Shown: positions 10,690-22,737, counted from the first letter of the stretch. The stretch is DNA of 45,196 nt from Eubacteriales bacterium (GCA_021372675.1 JAJFTZ010000035.1:1-45196), one strand, 5' to 3'. Notes: generated by a model not told the origin, from the letters alone. A program made the numbers and translations.

Positions 10690-11639
10690 TTATTTGTTCC
10701 AGCAGGCGACGAAGCGGCCGGCTTCGCGCTCGGTGAGCGGGGGAACCGCCGTGGCGCATTGCTCGGTGGCGTACCGGCAGCGCGTGCGGAACGAGCAGCC
10801 GCTGGGCATTTTGAGGGGACTCGGCACATCGCCCTCGAGCACGATGCGGTGGCGCCTTCTCGCCGTTTCCGGATCGGGCACGGGGATAGCGGACATCAGC
10901 GACATCGTATACGGGTGCACCGGGTGCTCGCAGAGCGCGTCGGCTTCGGCGATCTCCACGATTTTGCCGAGGTACATCACGGCGATGCGCTTGCTGATAT
11001 GCTGCACGATCAAAAGGTCGTGCGCGATGAAAAGGTAGGCGATGCCGAGCTTTTGCTGCAGATCCTCGAAGGTGTTGATGATCTGCGCCTGAATGGAAAC
11101 GTCGAGCGCGGAAACGGGTTCGTCGCACACGATGAAGCGCGGGTCTACCGCGAGTGCGCGCGCGATGCCGATGCGCTGGCGCTGGCCGCCCGAAAACTCG
11201 TGCGCGTAGCGCGTGGCGTGCTCGCTCGAAAGGCCAACGAGATCGAGCAGGTATTCGATCTTTTCCCGGCGCTCGGCGCGGGTGGCGCGGTGGATGTCGA
11301 GCGGCTCACCGATGATGTCGCCCACCGTCATGCGCGGGTTGAGCGACGAATACGGGTCCTGGAACACGATCTGCATATCCTTGCGGTGCGCGTCGATGTT
11401 CTTTTCGGTAATAAGCTCGCCGTCGAAGTAGACCTCGCCGCCGGTGGGCTTGTAAAGGTGCAAAATCGTGCGGCCTACGGTGGTTTTTCCGCAGCCCGAT
11501 TCGCCCACAAGGCCGAGCGTCTCGCCCTCTTGCAGCGAGAAGGAAACGTCGTCCACGGCCTTTAAAGGCGTGGTCTCGAACAGGCCCGTTTTGATGGGGA
11601 AGTACTGTTTCAGGTTTTTGACCTCGAGAAGAGGTGTGC

Positions 11640-11643
<4 letters not shown>
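10690..11643 (-). CDS. oppF: Oligopeptide ABC transporter ATPase OppF
   Basis: Cytoplasmic ATPase that powers the OppBC channel together with OppD. The 317 residues show Walker A GESGCGKTT (47-55), Q-loop VFQDPYSS, ABC signature FSGGQRQR (150-157), Walker B IVCDEP with the D-loop SALD, and H-loop FIAHD. The C-terminal oligo_HPY extension carries four cysteines (C283, C289, C296, C314), in the spacing proposed to hold an iron-sulfur cluster in some Opp ATPases. Its ATG overlaps the oppD stop by 4 nt. The 93-nt gap to the binding-protein gene holds the latter's ribosome site and no strong hairpin. Confidence 0.94.
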
Positions 11644-12656
<1,013 letters not shown>

Positions 12657-12660
12657 ACGA

Positions 12661-13734
12661 TCACTTCCTTAATTTGGGGTCGAAGGCGTCGCGCAAGCCG
12701 TCGCCCAAAAGGTTAAAGGCCAGAACGATGAGGCAGATGGCGACCGCCGGGAATACCAGTTTATACGGGTAGCTTTGCAGGCCCTGCCGCGCGGCGTTCG
12801 CGAGGGAGCCGAGGCTCGGCATGGGCGCCTGTACGCCGAGGCCCACGAAGCTCAGGAAACTTTCGGTGAAGATGGCCGACGGCACCTGCAGCGCGGTCGA
12901 GATGAAGATGACGCTCATGCAGTTGGGCAGGATATGCTTCCTGACGATGCGCCCGCCCTTCGCGCCCAGGGCGCGCGCCGCGATCACGTATTCGTTCTTT
13001 TTGATGGAGAGGATCTGGCCGCGCACGAGGCGCGCCATGCCCACCCAGTAAAGCAGACCGAACACCACGAATAAGCTTATCATGTTGGTGCCGAGCTTTT
13101 CAAGCACCGTTCCCACGAGGGCTTCCTTTAGCAAGGAGTCGAGCACCACGGAGAGCAATATAATCATCAGCATGTCGGGCAGCGAGTAGATGATATCCAC
13201 GATGCGCATCATCGCAAGGTCCACCCTGCCGCCCACATAGCCGGAGATGGAACCGTACACAAGGCCGAGCACGAGCACGATCAGGCTCGCGAAGAAGCCA
13301 ACCAGAAGCGATACGCGCGCGCCGTACACCACGCGGATGAAATAGTCGCGGCTTAAGGAGTCCGTGCCGAAAATGTGCGGGAACAGCTCTTGACCCTCCG
13401 CGATCGCCTTCTGCTCGAGCTGCGAGTAGGTCATGGGCGGGAGGTTTTTCGCGCTCTTGTCGCGCACGCCGTTTACGGTAATCATTTCCTCGTAGCCGTA
13501 GGGCACCACCAGCGGCGCGAATACGATAACGACGATCAGCAGAAACAGCACGATCAGGCTGCCTACCGCCAGAGGGTTTTTAAAGAGCTTGCGCATGCCG
13601 TCCTTAAAGAAGGTGGAGGGCTCGCGCATCTGCGCGTGCATTTCCTTTTCCGATTCGTCGGCGGGCGCGAAGGAGGAAAGGTCCAACTGAAGGCTCAGCA
13701 GGTGCTTTTTGGGGAGTTGACCCTGTTCGTTCAT
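12661..13734 (-). CDS. oppC: Oligopeptide ABC transporter permease OppC
   Basis: Inner-membrane permease, 357 residues. An N-terminal cytoplasmic tail of about 55 residues leads to TM1 (about 57-78). A long external loop follows (about 80-125, with HIFGTDSLSRDYFIRVVYG, typical of OppC/DppC), then a BPD_transp_1 core with five further helices. The EAA-type coupling loop is seen as AARALGAKGGRIVRKHILPN. The C-terminus ends GDGLRDAFDPKLR, the family hallmark. It pairs with OppB, 15 nt upstream. Confidence 0.94.
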   Translation of the reverse strand: MNEQGQLPKKHLLSLQLDLSSFAPADESEKEMHAQMREPSTFFKDGMRKLFKNPLAVGSLIVLFLLIVVIVFAPLVVPYGYEEMITVNGVRDKSAKNLPPMTYSQLEQKAIAEGQELFPHIFGTDSLSRDYFIRVVYGARVSLLVGFFASLIVLVLGLVYGSISGYVGGRVDLAMMRIVDIIYSLPDMLMIILLSVVLDSLLKEALVGTVLEKLGTNMISLFVVFGLLYWVGMARLVRGQILSIKKNEYVIAARALGAKGGRIVRKHILPNCMSVIFISTALQVPSAIFTESFLSFVGLGVQAPMPSLGSLANAARQGLQSYPYKLVFPAVAICLIVLAFNLLGDGLRDAFDPKLRK

Positions 13735-13749
13735 TCTCTGTGCGCCTCC

Positions 13750-14661
13750 TTATTCAAAGGTGATCTTGGGGTCGACGACCTTGTAAATAAGGTCGCTGAT
13801 GAGCGTGGCGATAACCATGAGAACCGAGAGGAAGATCGTGGTCGCCATGATCATGGGATAATCGCGGTTGGTGATGCCCGTCACGAACTTGGCGCCCAAG
13901 CCGCCGATGGTGAATACCGTTTCCACGACGAGGCTGCCGGTGAGGATATAAGCGACCATCGGCCCCATATAGGTGATCACGGGAATGAGCGCGTTTTTGA
14001 GCGCGTGCTTATAGATGACCTTGTTTTCGCTGAGGCCCTTGGCGCGCGCGGTGCGTATATAGTCCTGTCCGAGCACGTCGAGCATGCTGGACTTGGTGAG
14101 CCTTGTGATGTAGCTCATGGGGTAGAGCGCAAGCGCAACGATGGGCAGGAAGTAACTCTGCGTCTCGATGGAAAACACGGGGAACCAGCCGAGCTTCAGA
14201 CAGAATACCAAGAGCAAAATCGTTGCGAGCACGAAACTCGGCACCGAAACGAACAGCGTCGTTGAAAATATGATCGTTCTGTCGAGGACGCCGTTTCTGG
14301 TGAGCGCCGCGGCGGCGCCGAAGAAAAGGCCGAAAGCCAGCGCGACCAAGGCGGCCGCGCCGCCGAGCTTGGCGCTGATGGCGAAGGACTCGCTGATCGT
14401 CTGCGCGATATCGCGCCCGGACTTGAGCGAAATGCCGAAATCGCCCTTGAACATATCCTCAAGGTAGTAAAGGTATTGCTCGCCTACGGGTTTATCGAGG
14501 TGGAAACGCGCCTCGAGCGCGGCGCGAACCGCCGGATCGGGCGCCTTTTCCTTTTCGAACGGACCGCCGGGAATTGCGTTCATCGCAAAAAAGGTGATGG
14601 TAGTGATGATGAATACCGTCACGATGGCAAGTCCGATTCTTTTAAGAATGTACTTCCACAT
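13750..14661 (-). CDS. oppB: Oligopeptide ABC transporter permease OppB
   Basis: First gene of the opp operon, 303 residues when started at the ATG at 14661 (MWKYILKRIGLAIVTVFIIT), which has AGGAAGGAGA upstream. The open frame continues to 14787 but that part overlaps the promoter and looks non-coding. The layout is TM1, a long external loop with GDFGISLKSGRDIAQ, then the six-helix BPD_transp_1 core with coupling loop RTARAKGLSENKVIYKHALK. It forms the transmembrane channel with OppC. Confidence 0.94.
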   Translation of the reverse strand: MWKYILKRIGLAIVTVFIITTITFFAMNAIPGGPFEKEKAPDPAVRAALEARFHLDKPVGEQYLYYLEDMFKGDFGISLKSGRDIAQTISESFAISAKLGGAAALVALAFGLFFGAAAALTRNGVLDRTIIFSTTLFVSVPSFVLATILLLVFCLKLGWFPVFSIETQSYFLPIVALALYPMSYITRLTKSSMLDVLGQDYIRTARAKGLSENKVIYKHALKNALIPVITYMGPMVAYILTGSLVVETVFTIGGLGAKFVTGITNRDYPMIMATTIFLSVLMVIATLISDLIYKVVDPKITFE

Positions 14662-14758
14662 GAAGCTCGTTCTCCTTCCTGCAGGCCGGACTTCTCGGCC
14701 GGGCTGGACGCCGCATTCTGTTATACAGGTTTCGATGATAACATTCAAGAGTATTTGT

Positions 14759-14787
14759 ATATTACAGCGTCCGGCCGCATCTGTCAA
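14759..14787 (-). promoter_or_regulatory. Promoter of the opp operon
   Basis: Minus strand: a perfect TTGACA (plus 14782-14787), 17-bp spacer, and TAATAT (plus 14759-14764). The leader to oppB is about 90 nt. Confidence 0.7.
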
Positions 14788-14833
14788 TTACGGATGTCTT
14801 GTAGATTACAGGAAATATTTCAGGATACCGCGG

Positions 14834-14862
14834 TTGAAAAAGGCGCATCTTCTTTGTATAAT
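14834..14862 (+). promoter_or_regulatory. Promoter of the BMP lipoprotein gene
   Basis: TTGAAA (14834-14839), 17-bp spacer, perfect TATAAT (14857-14862). It is divergent from the opp promoter, with about 45 bp between the two -35 boxes, so one regulator could serve both importers. No clear shared operator was found. Confidence 0.8.
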
Positions 14863-14955
14863 GATTTCGGCGGCAACGGTAAAGGCGCCTATTTGCGCGG
14901 TTTTTCCGCTTTTGGCCGCGATCAAACACTTTTTTTGGAGGGAAGAAAATATATT

Positions 14956-15951
14956 ATGAAAAAATTACTTTCTCTTGCGCTCGCGCTCCTTATGACGGCG
15001 GCCGTGCTCAGCGGCTGCTCGGGCGGTGCATCCAAGGACGACGATAAGGTGCGCGTCGCGATCGTCGTGGCCGGCGGCCTCGGCGACCGTTCGTTCTACG
15101 ACTCGGCCAAGTCGGGCCTCGACAGGCTCGTCGCCGATTACGGGATCGAGGGCAAGGTCATCGAGTGCAAGGAGGACGCCTCCATGTTCAAGCAGCAGCT
15201 CATCAACGCCGCGGAGACCTGCGACTTCGTGGTCGCCGTGGGCTGGCAGTTTGCCGACGGCCTCGCCGAGGTCGCGCCGGAGCTCCCGGATACCAAGTTC
15301 ATCTACGTGGACGAGGCGGTAGAGGGCATTTCTAACATTTATAACATCAAGTACGCGCAAAACGAGGGCTCTTTCCTCGTGGGCTACATCGCGGCCAAGC
15401 TTTCCCAAACCGGCAAGGTCGGCGCGGTGGGCGGCGTGGACGGCGATACCATCAACGACTTCATCGTAGGCTACAAGCAGGGCGCGTTGTACGCGAACCC
15501 CGCCTGCCAGGTGGAGGTCAATTACGCGGAGGATTACGAGGATCCCGCCAAGGGCAAGGAATGCGCGCTCACCCTTTACGGCAAGGGCTGCGACGTGGTG
15601 TTCCAGATCGCGGGCAAAACGGGAGAGGGCGTGTTCGAAGCGGCCGCCGAGCAGGGCAAATACGCCATCGGCGTCGATTCCGACCAGAAATACATCAACC
15701 CCGATGTGATCGTTTGCTCCATGATCAAGCAGGTGGGCACCTCCATTTACGATACCGTGGCAGCTTTTCTCAACGACGGCACATGGAACGGCGGCACTAC
15801 CCGGGTGGCCGATATGGCTTCGGGCTTCATCGACGTGGGCTACGGCGAGGCGGGCTCGGCACAGCAGGTGAGCGATGCGCTCAAGGCCGAGGTGGAAGCA
15901 CTCAAGCAGAAGATCATCGGCGGGGAGATCACCGTAGATACGACGCGCTGA
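14956..15951 (+). CDS. BMP-family nucleoside-binding lipoprotein
   Basis: Membrane-anchored receptor of the basic membrane protein family (PnrA/BmpA-like), which bind purine or other nucleosides for ABC import. The 331 residues start at the ATG at 14956 (MKKLLSLALALLMTAAVLSG, lipobox LSGC with Cys21). The sequence then runs as a periplasmic-binding fold beginning VRVAIVVAGGLGDRSFYDSA; GDRSFYD is the hallmark nucleoside-site segment of this family. GGAGGG lies 13 nt upstream, rather far. A terminator and then a new promoter separate it from the transporter genes, which would let the receptor be made in excess. Confidence 0.9.
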   Translation: MKKLLSLALALLMTAAVLSGCSGGASKDDDKVRVAIVVAGGLGDRSFYDSAKSGLDRLVADYGIEGKVIECKEDASMFKQQLINAAETCDFVVAVGWQFADGLAEVAPELPDTKFIYVDEAVEGISNIYNIKYAQNEGSFLVGYIAAKLSQTGKVGAVGGVDGDTINDFIVGYKQGALYANPACQVEVNYAEDYEDPAKGKECALTLYGKGCDVVFQIAGKTGEGVFEAAAEQGKYAIGVDSDQKYINPDVIVCSMIKQVGTSIYDTVAAFLNDGTWNGGTTRVADMASGFIDVGYGEAGSAQQVSDALKAEVEALKQKIIGGEITVDTTR

Positions 15952-15959
15952 CGCTTTTC

Positions 15960-16000
15960 TTCGCGCGGGCGGTGTAAGCCGCCCGCGCGAAGCTCTTTTT
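15960..16000 (+). terminator. Terminator between receptor and transporter genes
   Basis: A perfect 13-bp stem (TTCGCGCGGGCGG at 15960-15972 with CCGCCCGCGCGAA at 15979-15991), 6-nt loop, GCTC, then TTTTT at 15996-16000. It starts 9 nt after the BMP stop. Confidence 0.88.
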
Positions 16001-16028
16001 GACAGAGGTGCTTTCCTTATTATATATT
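15999..16028 (+). promoter_or_regulatory. Promoter of the nucleoside ABC operon
   Basis: Perfect TTGACA (15999-16004) that begins inside the T-run of the preceding terminator. AT-rich -10 candidates follow: TATATA at 16021 (16-bp spacer) or TATATT at 16023 (18-bp spacer). Confidence 0.65.
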
Positions 16029-16078
16029 ATATAATCAAGACTGTTTCAGATTAAAAATTGAATTCCGGAGGACAGGCT

Positions 16079-17615
<1,537 letters not shown>

Positions 17616-17638
<23 letters not shown>

Positions 17639-18710
17639 GGGCTACCTCATTTCCCTGTTCATAAGCGTGTTCGCGGCGCTTGTACTTGGCGCGCTGATCA
17701 TTTTGCTCACGGGGCACGATCCCATCGCCGCCTACGCGGAGCTTATCCGCGGCAGCTTCGGCTCGCCGCGCGTGCTCGGCAATACAATGGCTAAAACCGT
17801 CACCCTTTCCATCACGGCGCTCGCTACGGCGGTGGGCGCGCGCGCGGGCATCTTCAACGTGGGCGGCGAGGGCCAGCTTTTTCTGGGCGGCATGGCGGCG
17901 GCCATGGCGGGCGTGCTTTTGAGCGGCTTAAACGCCGTGATCGCGATACCGCTGGCGTTTCTCGCGGCGTGCGCGGCGGGCGGGCTGTACGCGCTCATCC
18001 CCGCGCTTTTGAAGGTGAAGCTCAAGGTCAACGAGGTCATCACCACCGTGATGCTCAACTCCGCGGCCATCTACGTTTGCGTATACCTCGCCAACGGGCC
18101 GCTCAAGACCTCCGAAAAGGGCATCGTAGCGGGCACGCCCGCGATCGAGGCGTCGGCGCGTTTTTTTAAGCTGATACCGCTTAGCGACCTCACAACGGGC
18201 ATATTTTACGCGGCGGGCATCGCCCTTTTGGTGTGGTATGTGATGAGCCGCACCGCCACGGGCTACGAAATGAAGCTCACGGGGGAAAACCGGCGCTTTG
18301 CGTTTTTTTCGGGGCTTCCCGTGGACCGCATCACGATACTCGCCATGGTCGCCTCGGGCGCGATGTGCGGCGCGGTCGGCATGTTCGAGGTGTACGGCAT
18401 CCACGGGCGCTTCGTGGAATCCCTTTCCAATGGTTTTTATTTCGACGGCATGCTCGTCGCCATGATCATGCGCTACGAGCCGATGGGCATCCTTTTGATG
18501 AGCGTGTTCTTCGCCGCGCTCAAGATCGGCGGCAGCGCCATGGAATTGAACCTCGGCATTTCGAGCGAGCTGATCCTCGTGATACAATCCATCATCATCT
18601 TCTTCATGGCGGCGGAAAGCGGCGTCACGGCCTCGATCCGGGAAAAGCGCGCGCGGCGCGCGGCAAGGCTTAGAATTCGGGGAGAGGGGGCGCAGGGCAA
18701 GGGGATATGA
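17616..18710 (+). CDS. Nucleoside ABC transporter permease 1 (BPD_transp_2)
   Basis: A 364-residue membrane protein with eight to ten hydrophobic helices. It shows the branched-chain/nucleoside permease features GIFNVGGEGQLFLGG (about 72-86) and KVNEVITTVMLNS (about 135-147). The ATG at 17616 lies inside the end of the ATPase gene behind GGAGG. It belongs to the YufP-like half of BMP-linked transporters and pairs with permease 2, which it overlaps by 4 nt. Confidence 0.9.
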
Positions 18711-19630
18711 ACGATATTTTCAACGTTGCGCTTTTGCAAAATACGCTTCGCACCTCCACGCCCATCGTGCTTGCGGCGCTCGGCGGGCTTTTCACAGAGC
18801 ATGCGGGCATTATGAACATCGGCATGGACGGCATGATCCTCGTGGGGGCGTTTGCGGCGGTGGCGGCGAGCTACTTTTTTGCCTCCGCGGCCATGGGCGT
18901 GCTTGCGGCGGTGCTGGCGGGCATCCTTATTGGGCTGCTGTTCGGCTTATTTGTGATCAAATTCAAAAGCGACGAGTTCATCATCGGCGTGGCGCTCAAC
19001 ATCTTCGCGGGCGGCGTCACCGTCTTTTTGCTGCGCACCGCCTTCGGCGTGAAGGGCGCGTTTTCCGACCCCGGCATCATGCCCATCCCGGCGCTCCATA
19101 TGGGCTTTCTCGACGGCGTGCCGGTCTTGGGGGAGCTTCTCAACAACAACACGCTGTTCGTATATGTCTCGTGGCTTTTGGTGCTTGTCACATGGGTGTT
19201 CCTCTACAAAACCCCTTGGGGCTTCAGGCTTCGCGCGGCGGGCGAGCACCCGGAATCGCTTCGGAGCGCCGGCGTGAGCCCGGAGAGGATGAAATACCTT
19301 GCGAGCCTCATCTGCGGCGTGCTTTGCGGCTTCGCGGGCGCGCACCTCTCGCTTGGGTATCTTACCATGTTCACCGAGGGCATGAGCGCCAACCGCGGCT
19401 TCATCGCGTTCGCGTGCGTCATCTTCGGCATGGCGAACCCGCCGCGCGTATTCCTCGCGGCGCTTTTGTTCGGTTTCCTCGACGCGCTGGGCCTAAGGCT
19501 GCAATCGGTGGGCGTGCCGAGCACGCTCACGGCCGCCACGCCGTATCTCGTTACGGTCGTGATGATGGTGTACGTGGTGCAGAGCGAAAAATGGAAGCGC
19601 GAAAGAAAGCTTAAGCTGCATAAAACCTAA
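18707..19630 (+). CDS. Nucleoside ABC transporter permease 2 (BPD_transp_2)
   Basis: A 307-residue partner permease (YufQ-like). The first helix is followed by GGLFTEHAGIMNIGMDGMI (about 25-43), matching the GEGIMNIGxEG motif of this family. KSDEFIIGVALNIFAGG is the coupling segment and GFIAFACVIFGMANP sits near the C-terminal helices. The start ATG at 18707 overlaps the previous stop (ATGA). It completes the receptor-ATPase-permease-permease set, and a Nudix gene follows after 16 nt. Confidence 0.9.
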   Translation: MNDIFNVALLQNTLRTSTPIVLAALGGLFTEHAGIMNIGMDGMILVGAFAAVAASYFFASAAMGVLAAVLAGILIGLLFGLFVIKFKSDEFIIGVALNIFAGGVTVFLLRTAFGVKGAFSDPGIMPIPALHMGFLDGVPVLGELLNNNTLFVYVSWLLVLVTWVFLYKTPWGFRLRAAGEHPESLRSAGVSPERMKYLASLICGVLCGFAGAHLSLGYLTMFTEGMSANRGFIAFACVIFGMANPPRVFLAALLFGFLDALGLRLQSVGVPSTLTAATPYLVTVVMMVYVVQSEKWKRERKLKLHKT

Positions 19631-19646
19631 GGGGAAAGGTGAACGC

Positions 19647-20069
19647 ATGGCAGGCGGAAAAACCACCGGCGTGGCCGTAAAGGGGCTCGTGGTGCACGAG
19701 GGCAAAGCGCTTCTGTTGAAGCGATCCGATTACGATCCCTTCGGCGCGGGGCAGTACGAGTTTCCGGGCGGCAGGCTGGAATTCGGCGAGGATTTGGAAG
19801 CGGCGCTAAAGCGCGAGATCATGGAGGAAGCCGGGCTCCCGGTAACGGTGGAGCGGCTTTTGTACGCAGACGGGTTTTTAAAGCATGAGCGCAGGCATGT
19901 GGTGGTGCTGACGTGGCTTTGCAAAGCGCAAAGCGATAAGGTAACGCTATCAAACGAACATACGGCGTTTGTTTGGGCGGACAAAGCGCGCATGAAGACG
20001 CTCCTTACGCCCTTTATCGCACGCGATTGCGAACGGTTTGGGGTATATGAGCTGCCCGAGCTTAAATAA
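19647..20069 (+). CDS. Nudix hydrolase
   Basis: A 140-residue enzyme cleaving a nucleoside diphosphate linked to some group X. The Nudix box G-x5-E-x7-REUxEExGU is complete at residues 42-64 (GRLEFGEDLEAALKREIMEE then AGL), giving the Mg2+-binding glutamates. The start MAGGKTTGVAVKGLVVHEGK is the usual first beta strand. The ATG has AAGGGGAAAGGTG upstream and follows the nucleoside transporter genes by 16 nt, so it is probably cotranscribed. Substrate unknown; clean-up of (d)NTP derivatives is plausible from context. Confidence 0.88.
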   Translation: MAGGKTTGVAVKGLVVHEGKALLLKRSDYDPFGAGQYEFPGGRLEFGEDLEAALKREIMEEAGLPVTVERLLYADGFLKHERRHVVVLTWLCKAQSDKVTLSNEHTAFVWADKARMKTLLTPFIARDCERFGVYELPELK

Positions 20070-20109
20070 AGGCCGCATGGCCGACGGGTAAGGAACCAGC
20101 GCGCTATGC

Positions 20110-20280
20110 TTAGCCCTCGTTCTGCGCTTCCGGCGCGGGGAAGCTGCGCAAGGGGCCGTCCCTCGCGGTAAGCCCCGCGAGGAAGCCCGCGCGAAAAGCG
20201 TCGCGTACGATGCTTAGAAGATATCCCTCGAAGCGATCGTAATCGTTGGAAAGCAGATATTCCTCGAAAACTTCATCCAT
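20110..20280 (-). CDS. Small acidic hypothetical protein
   Basis: 56 residues (MDEVFEEYLLSNDYDRFEGY then LLSIVRDAFRAGFLAGL and a Pro/Ala/Glu tail). I do not recognise a family. The first 40 residues look like two amphipathic helices with a small-residue AGFLAGL run, typical of a folded small protein. An AGGAGG site is present but 15 nt from the ATG at 20280. An ATG at 20319 is in frame but lies upstream of that site. It is convergent with the Nudix gene. Coding is likely but not certain. Confidence 0.45.
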   Translation of the reverse strand: MDEVFEEYLLSNDYDRFEGYLLSIVRDAFRAGFLAGLTARDGPLRSFPAPEAQNEG

Positions 20281-20319
20281 ATGGCTCGGCGTGCGCCTCC
20301 TGACAAGAAAAGTCCACAC

Positions 20320-20820
20320 TATTATACATGAAATAGCGGCTCCGTCAATCGTTTAACCCTCTATTTTTCTAAAATAAAATTGTAAAGAAAAATCGCAAGG
20401 CAAAGCGCTGAACCGCTTTTTTATACACGGACGGAGCGCGGCAAAAAGAACAAGAACAACTTTTGCAAGATGTAGGGTAATTTTTGTGGCGCAAAGCGTA
20501 AAAAGTTCAGCTGCGTTAGAATGCGCCGCGCTACCGCGCATAGCAAAATTCTGCTGCGGAGGCTCGCCGCGGAAGAACTTTGCGGAAAATCGCATAAAAA
20601 TACGAAAAATAGCGAGTGCGCCCGAACGCCGCCGCACAGGAAGCCCCTGGGACGCCGTTTCCCAAGGCTTGGAAAAGAGGCGCGGTATACAATATATAAT
20701 AGGTTGTATTTTCATAAAAAACCGTGTAGAATGAGAGCCACAGACGGGGGCCTCGGTGTTGCCTCCGCTCACAGCCTTTCGTTAGCTATCCAAAAAAATG
20801 AACAAGGAGAGAAACGAACC
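20320..20820. other. 501-bp non-coding stretch upstream of the peptide operon
   Basis: No convincing gene. An open minus frame at 20353-20772 lacks a ribosome site and any recognisable motif. The first 150 bp are AT-rich with several short A and T runs, and the rest is mixed. Around 20680-20735 there are AT-rich boxes including TATAAT at about 20695 without a well-spaced -35. The final 20 bp carry the AAGGAGA ribosome site (20804-20810) of the downstream gene. Its length leaves room for a long regulated leader. Confidence 0.5.
20704..20732 (+). promoter_or_regulatory. Candidate promoter of the nine-gene peptide operon
   Basis: TTGTAT (20704-20709), 17-bp spacer, TAGAAT (20727-20732). The -35 is weak and the -10 matches five of six positions. 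It would give an approximately 80-nt leader. Confidence 0.4.
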
Positions 20821-22737
20821 ATGACGAAGAGAATCTTTGCCCTGTCGCTTTGTTTCCTGATGGTAGCCGCTACCCTCGGCGCGTGCACGCCCGCCGCGCC
20901 CCAGGAAACGGGAGCCGTCGACCAAACGCCCGCGCCGGGCGCGCCCGTGTCCGAAGCCCCGGCGGTTATCGACTATGACGCCGCCGTCTACCGCACCCTC
21001 TACGCCTCCGAGGTAAGTACGCTCAACTACCTCGTCGCGTCCAGCACCTGGGATCAGCAGGTGGGCGCGAACGTCATCGATACCCTCGTGGAGTACGACC
21101 AGTACGCGGAGCTCAAGCCCGGCCTTGCGGAAAGCTGGGAGGCTTCCGCCGACGGCACCGTTTGGACGTTCCACCTCCGCCAGGGCGTGAAGTGGTACGA
21201 CTACCAGGGCAACGAGATCGCCGAGGTGACCGCGCAGGATTTTGTGGACGCTGCCAAATACGTTTTGACTGCCGAATATGAGAGCGGCACGAGCTACATG
21301 ATCTCGGGCTTCATCGTGAACGCCGCCGCGTATGAGGAAGGCGAGATCACCGATTTCACTCAGGTGGGCGTGAAGGCCGTGGATAAATATACCCTTGAAT
21401 ATACCACCACCGGCAACTACCCGTTTTTCCCCACCTGCCTCACCTATGTCTGCTACATGCCGGCCTACGGCCCGCAGCTCGAGGAACTGGGCGCGGACTT
21501 CGGCACCGCCGCCGATAAAATGTACTATTGCGGTTCCTTCATCCTTTCCGAGTTCGAGCCGCAGGTGAAGCATGTGTACCTGAAAAACTACAACAACTGG
21601 GATGCCGACAACATCCATATCACGAAAATCGAGCGCTCCTACAACGCCGAGGAATCGACCCTTGGGCCCGCCATGGTGCTGCGCGGCGAGATCAACTACG
21701 CGGAGCTCAGCAACGACATCGTGGACGAATGGCTCGCGAGCTACCCGGAGTATTTGAGCAAGGAGCGCGCGATCCCCGATTATTCGTACTTCTTCTGCTT
21801 CAACTACAAGCCCGAGTACGACGCGGCCTGGGGCCCGGAAAACTGGAAGATTGCCGTGACCAACGAGAACTTCCGCAAATCCATCATGTATGCGTTCAAC
21901 CGCGAGTATGCGATTGCCGCGACCGATTCGCAGAGCGTTTCCGAGGTCATCCAAAACACCATCACGCCGAGGACGTTCACAAACGTCAACGGTACGGATT
22001 TCACGGCACTGCCCGAGTTCAGCGGTATCGCCGATAATTTCTACAACGAGGCCGAGGCCATCAAGTACCGCGATCTTGCGCGCGCCGAACTCACCGCTGC
22101 GGGCGCCACCTTCCCCATCCAGATGGTGATCACCTACCGTACCGACATGGCGGATTGGGAAAGCGAATCCACGCTCATCAAGCAGCAGATTGAGGGCGTG
22201 CTCGGCGCCGACTATGTGACCTGCGTGCTCAACGGCGCGCCGGCCGACAGCTTCCTGTCGAAGACCCGCCGCGCGGGCGTGTACTCGTTTATGCGCTGCA
22301 ACTGGGGCGCCGACTATGAAGACCCGTCCACCTACGCGGAACCCTTTGCGCCCGCGTTCAACGACGATGGAACCCACAAGGGTAACTCCTACAATAAAAT
22401 GGACGTGAACCTCGATGAGAACAACGCCCTCACCCCCATCCTCACCGAGTACTACGCCAAGATAGAGGAAGCCAAGGCGCTCACGGATACCGCCGCGCGC
22501 TACGCGGCGTTTGCCGAGGCCGAGGCGCTCCTTGTCGAGCACGCCATCCTCGTGCCGTACATGATCATGCCCGCCTACTACATCTCTACCACGCTCGACC
22601 TGTTCGAAGGCCAGTACGCGCCCTGCGGCGTGTCGAACCTCCGTTACAAGGGCCAAACCATCAAGGATCACTTCGTCACCATGGAGGAGTACGAGGCCAG
22701 CTACGCGGCCTGGCTCGCTAAGATGGGTCTCTCCTGA
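20821..22737 (+). CDS. Peptide-binding lipoprotein (OppA/DppA type), normal domain order
   Basis: Receptor for the second peptide importer, 638 residues from the ATG at 20821 (AAGGAGA 10 nt upstream). The lipobox is LGAC with Cys22, followed by a Pro/Ala-rich linker. The SBP_bac_5 body starts YRTLYASEVSTLNYLV and shows ADGTVWTFHLRQGVKW (about 115-130), the family's lobe-I signature. The C-terminal helices and strand (about 540-600, TDTAARYAAFAEAEALLVEH then AILVPYMIMP) are in the usual place. First gene of a nine-gene operon. A stable hairpin behind it probably favours receptor over channel production. Specificity is unknown; downstream genes suggest cell-wall peptides. Confidence 0.92.
   Translation: MTKRIFALSLCFLMVAATLGACTPAAPQETGAVDQTPAPGAPVSEAPAVIDYDAAVYRTLYASEVSTLNYLVASSTWDQQVGANVIDTLVEYDQYAELKPGLAESWEASADGTVWTFHLRQGVKWYDYQGNEIAEVTAQDFVDAAKYVLTAEYESGTSYMISGFIVNAAAYEEGEITDFTQVGVKAVDKYTLEYTTTGNYPFFPTCLTYVCYMPAYGPQLEELGADFGTAADKMYYCGSFILSEFEPQVKHVYLKNYNNWDADNIHITKIERSYNAEESTLGPAMVLRGEINYAELSNDIVDEWLASYPEYLSKERAIPDYSYFFCFNYKPEYDAAWGPENWKIAVTNENFRKSIMYAFNREYAIAATDSQSVSEVIQNTITPRTFTNVNGTDFTALPEFSGIADNFYNEAEAIKYRDLARAELTAAGATFPIQMVITYRTDMADWESESTLIKQQIEGVLGADYVTCVLNGAPADSFLSKTRRAGVYSFMRCNWGADYEDPSTYAEPFAPAFNDDGTHKGNSYNKMDVNLDENNALTPILTEYYAKIEEAKALTDTAARYAAFAEAEALLVEHAILVPYMIMPAYYISTTLDLFEGQYAPCGVSNLRYKGQTIKDHFVTMEEYEASYAAWLAKMGLS

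Noticed and set aside
20353..20772. 139-codon open frame in the intergenic region
   Set aside because: No ribosome site, no motif, and it crosses AT-rich promoter-like sequence, so it is unlikely to be coding.
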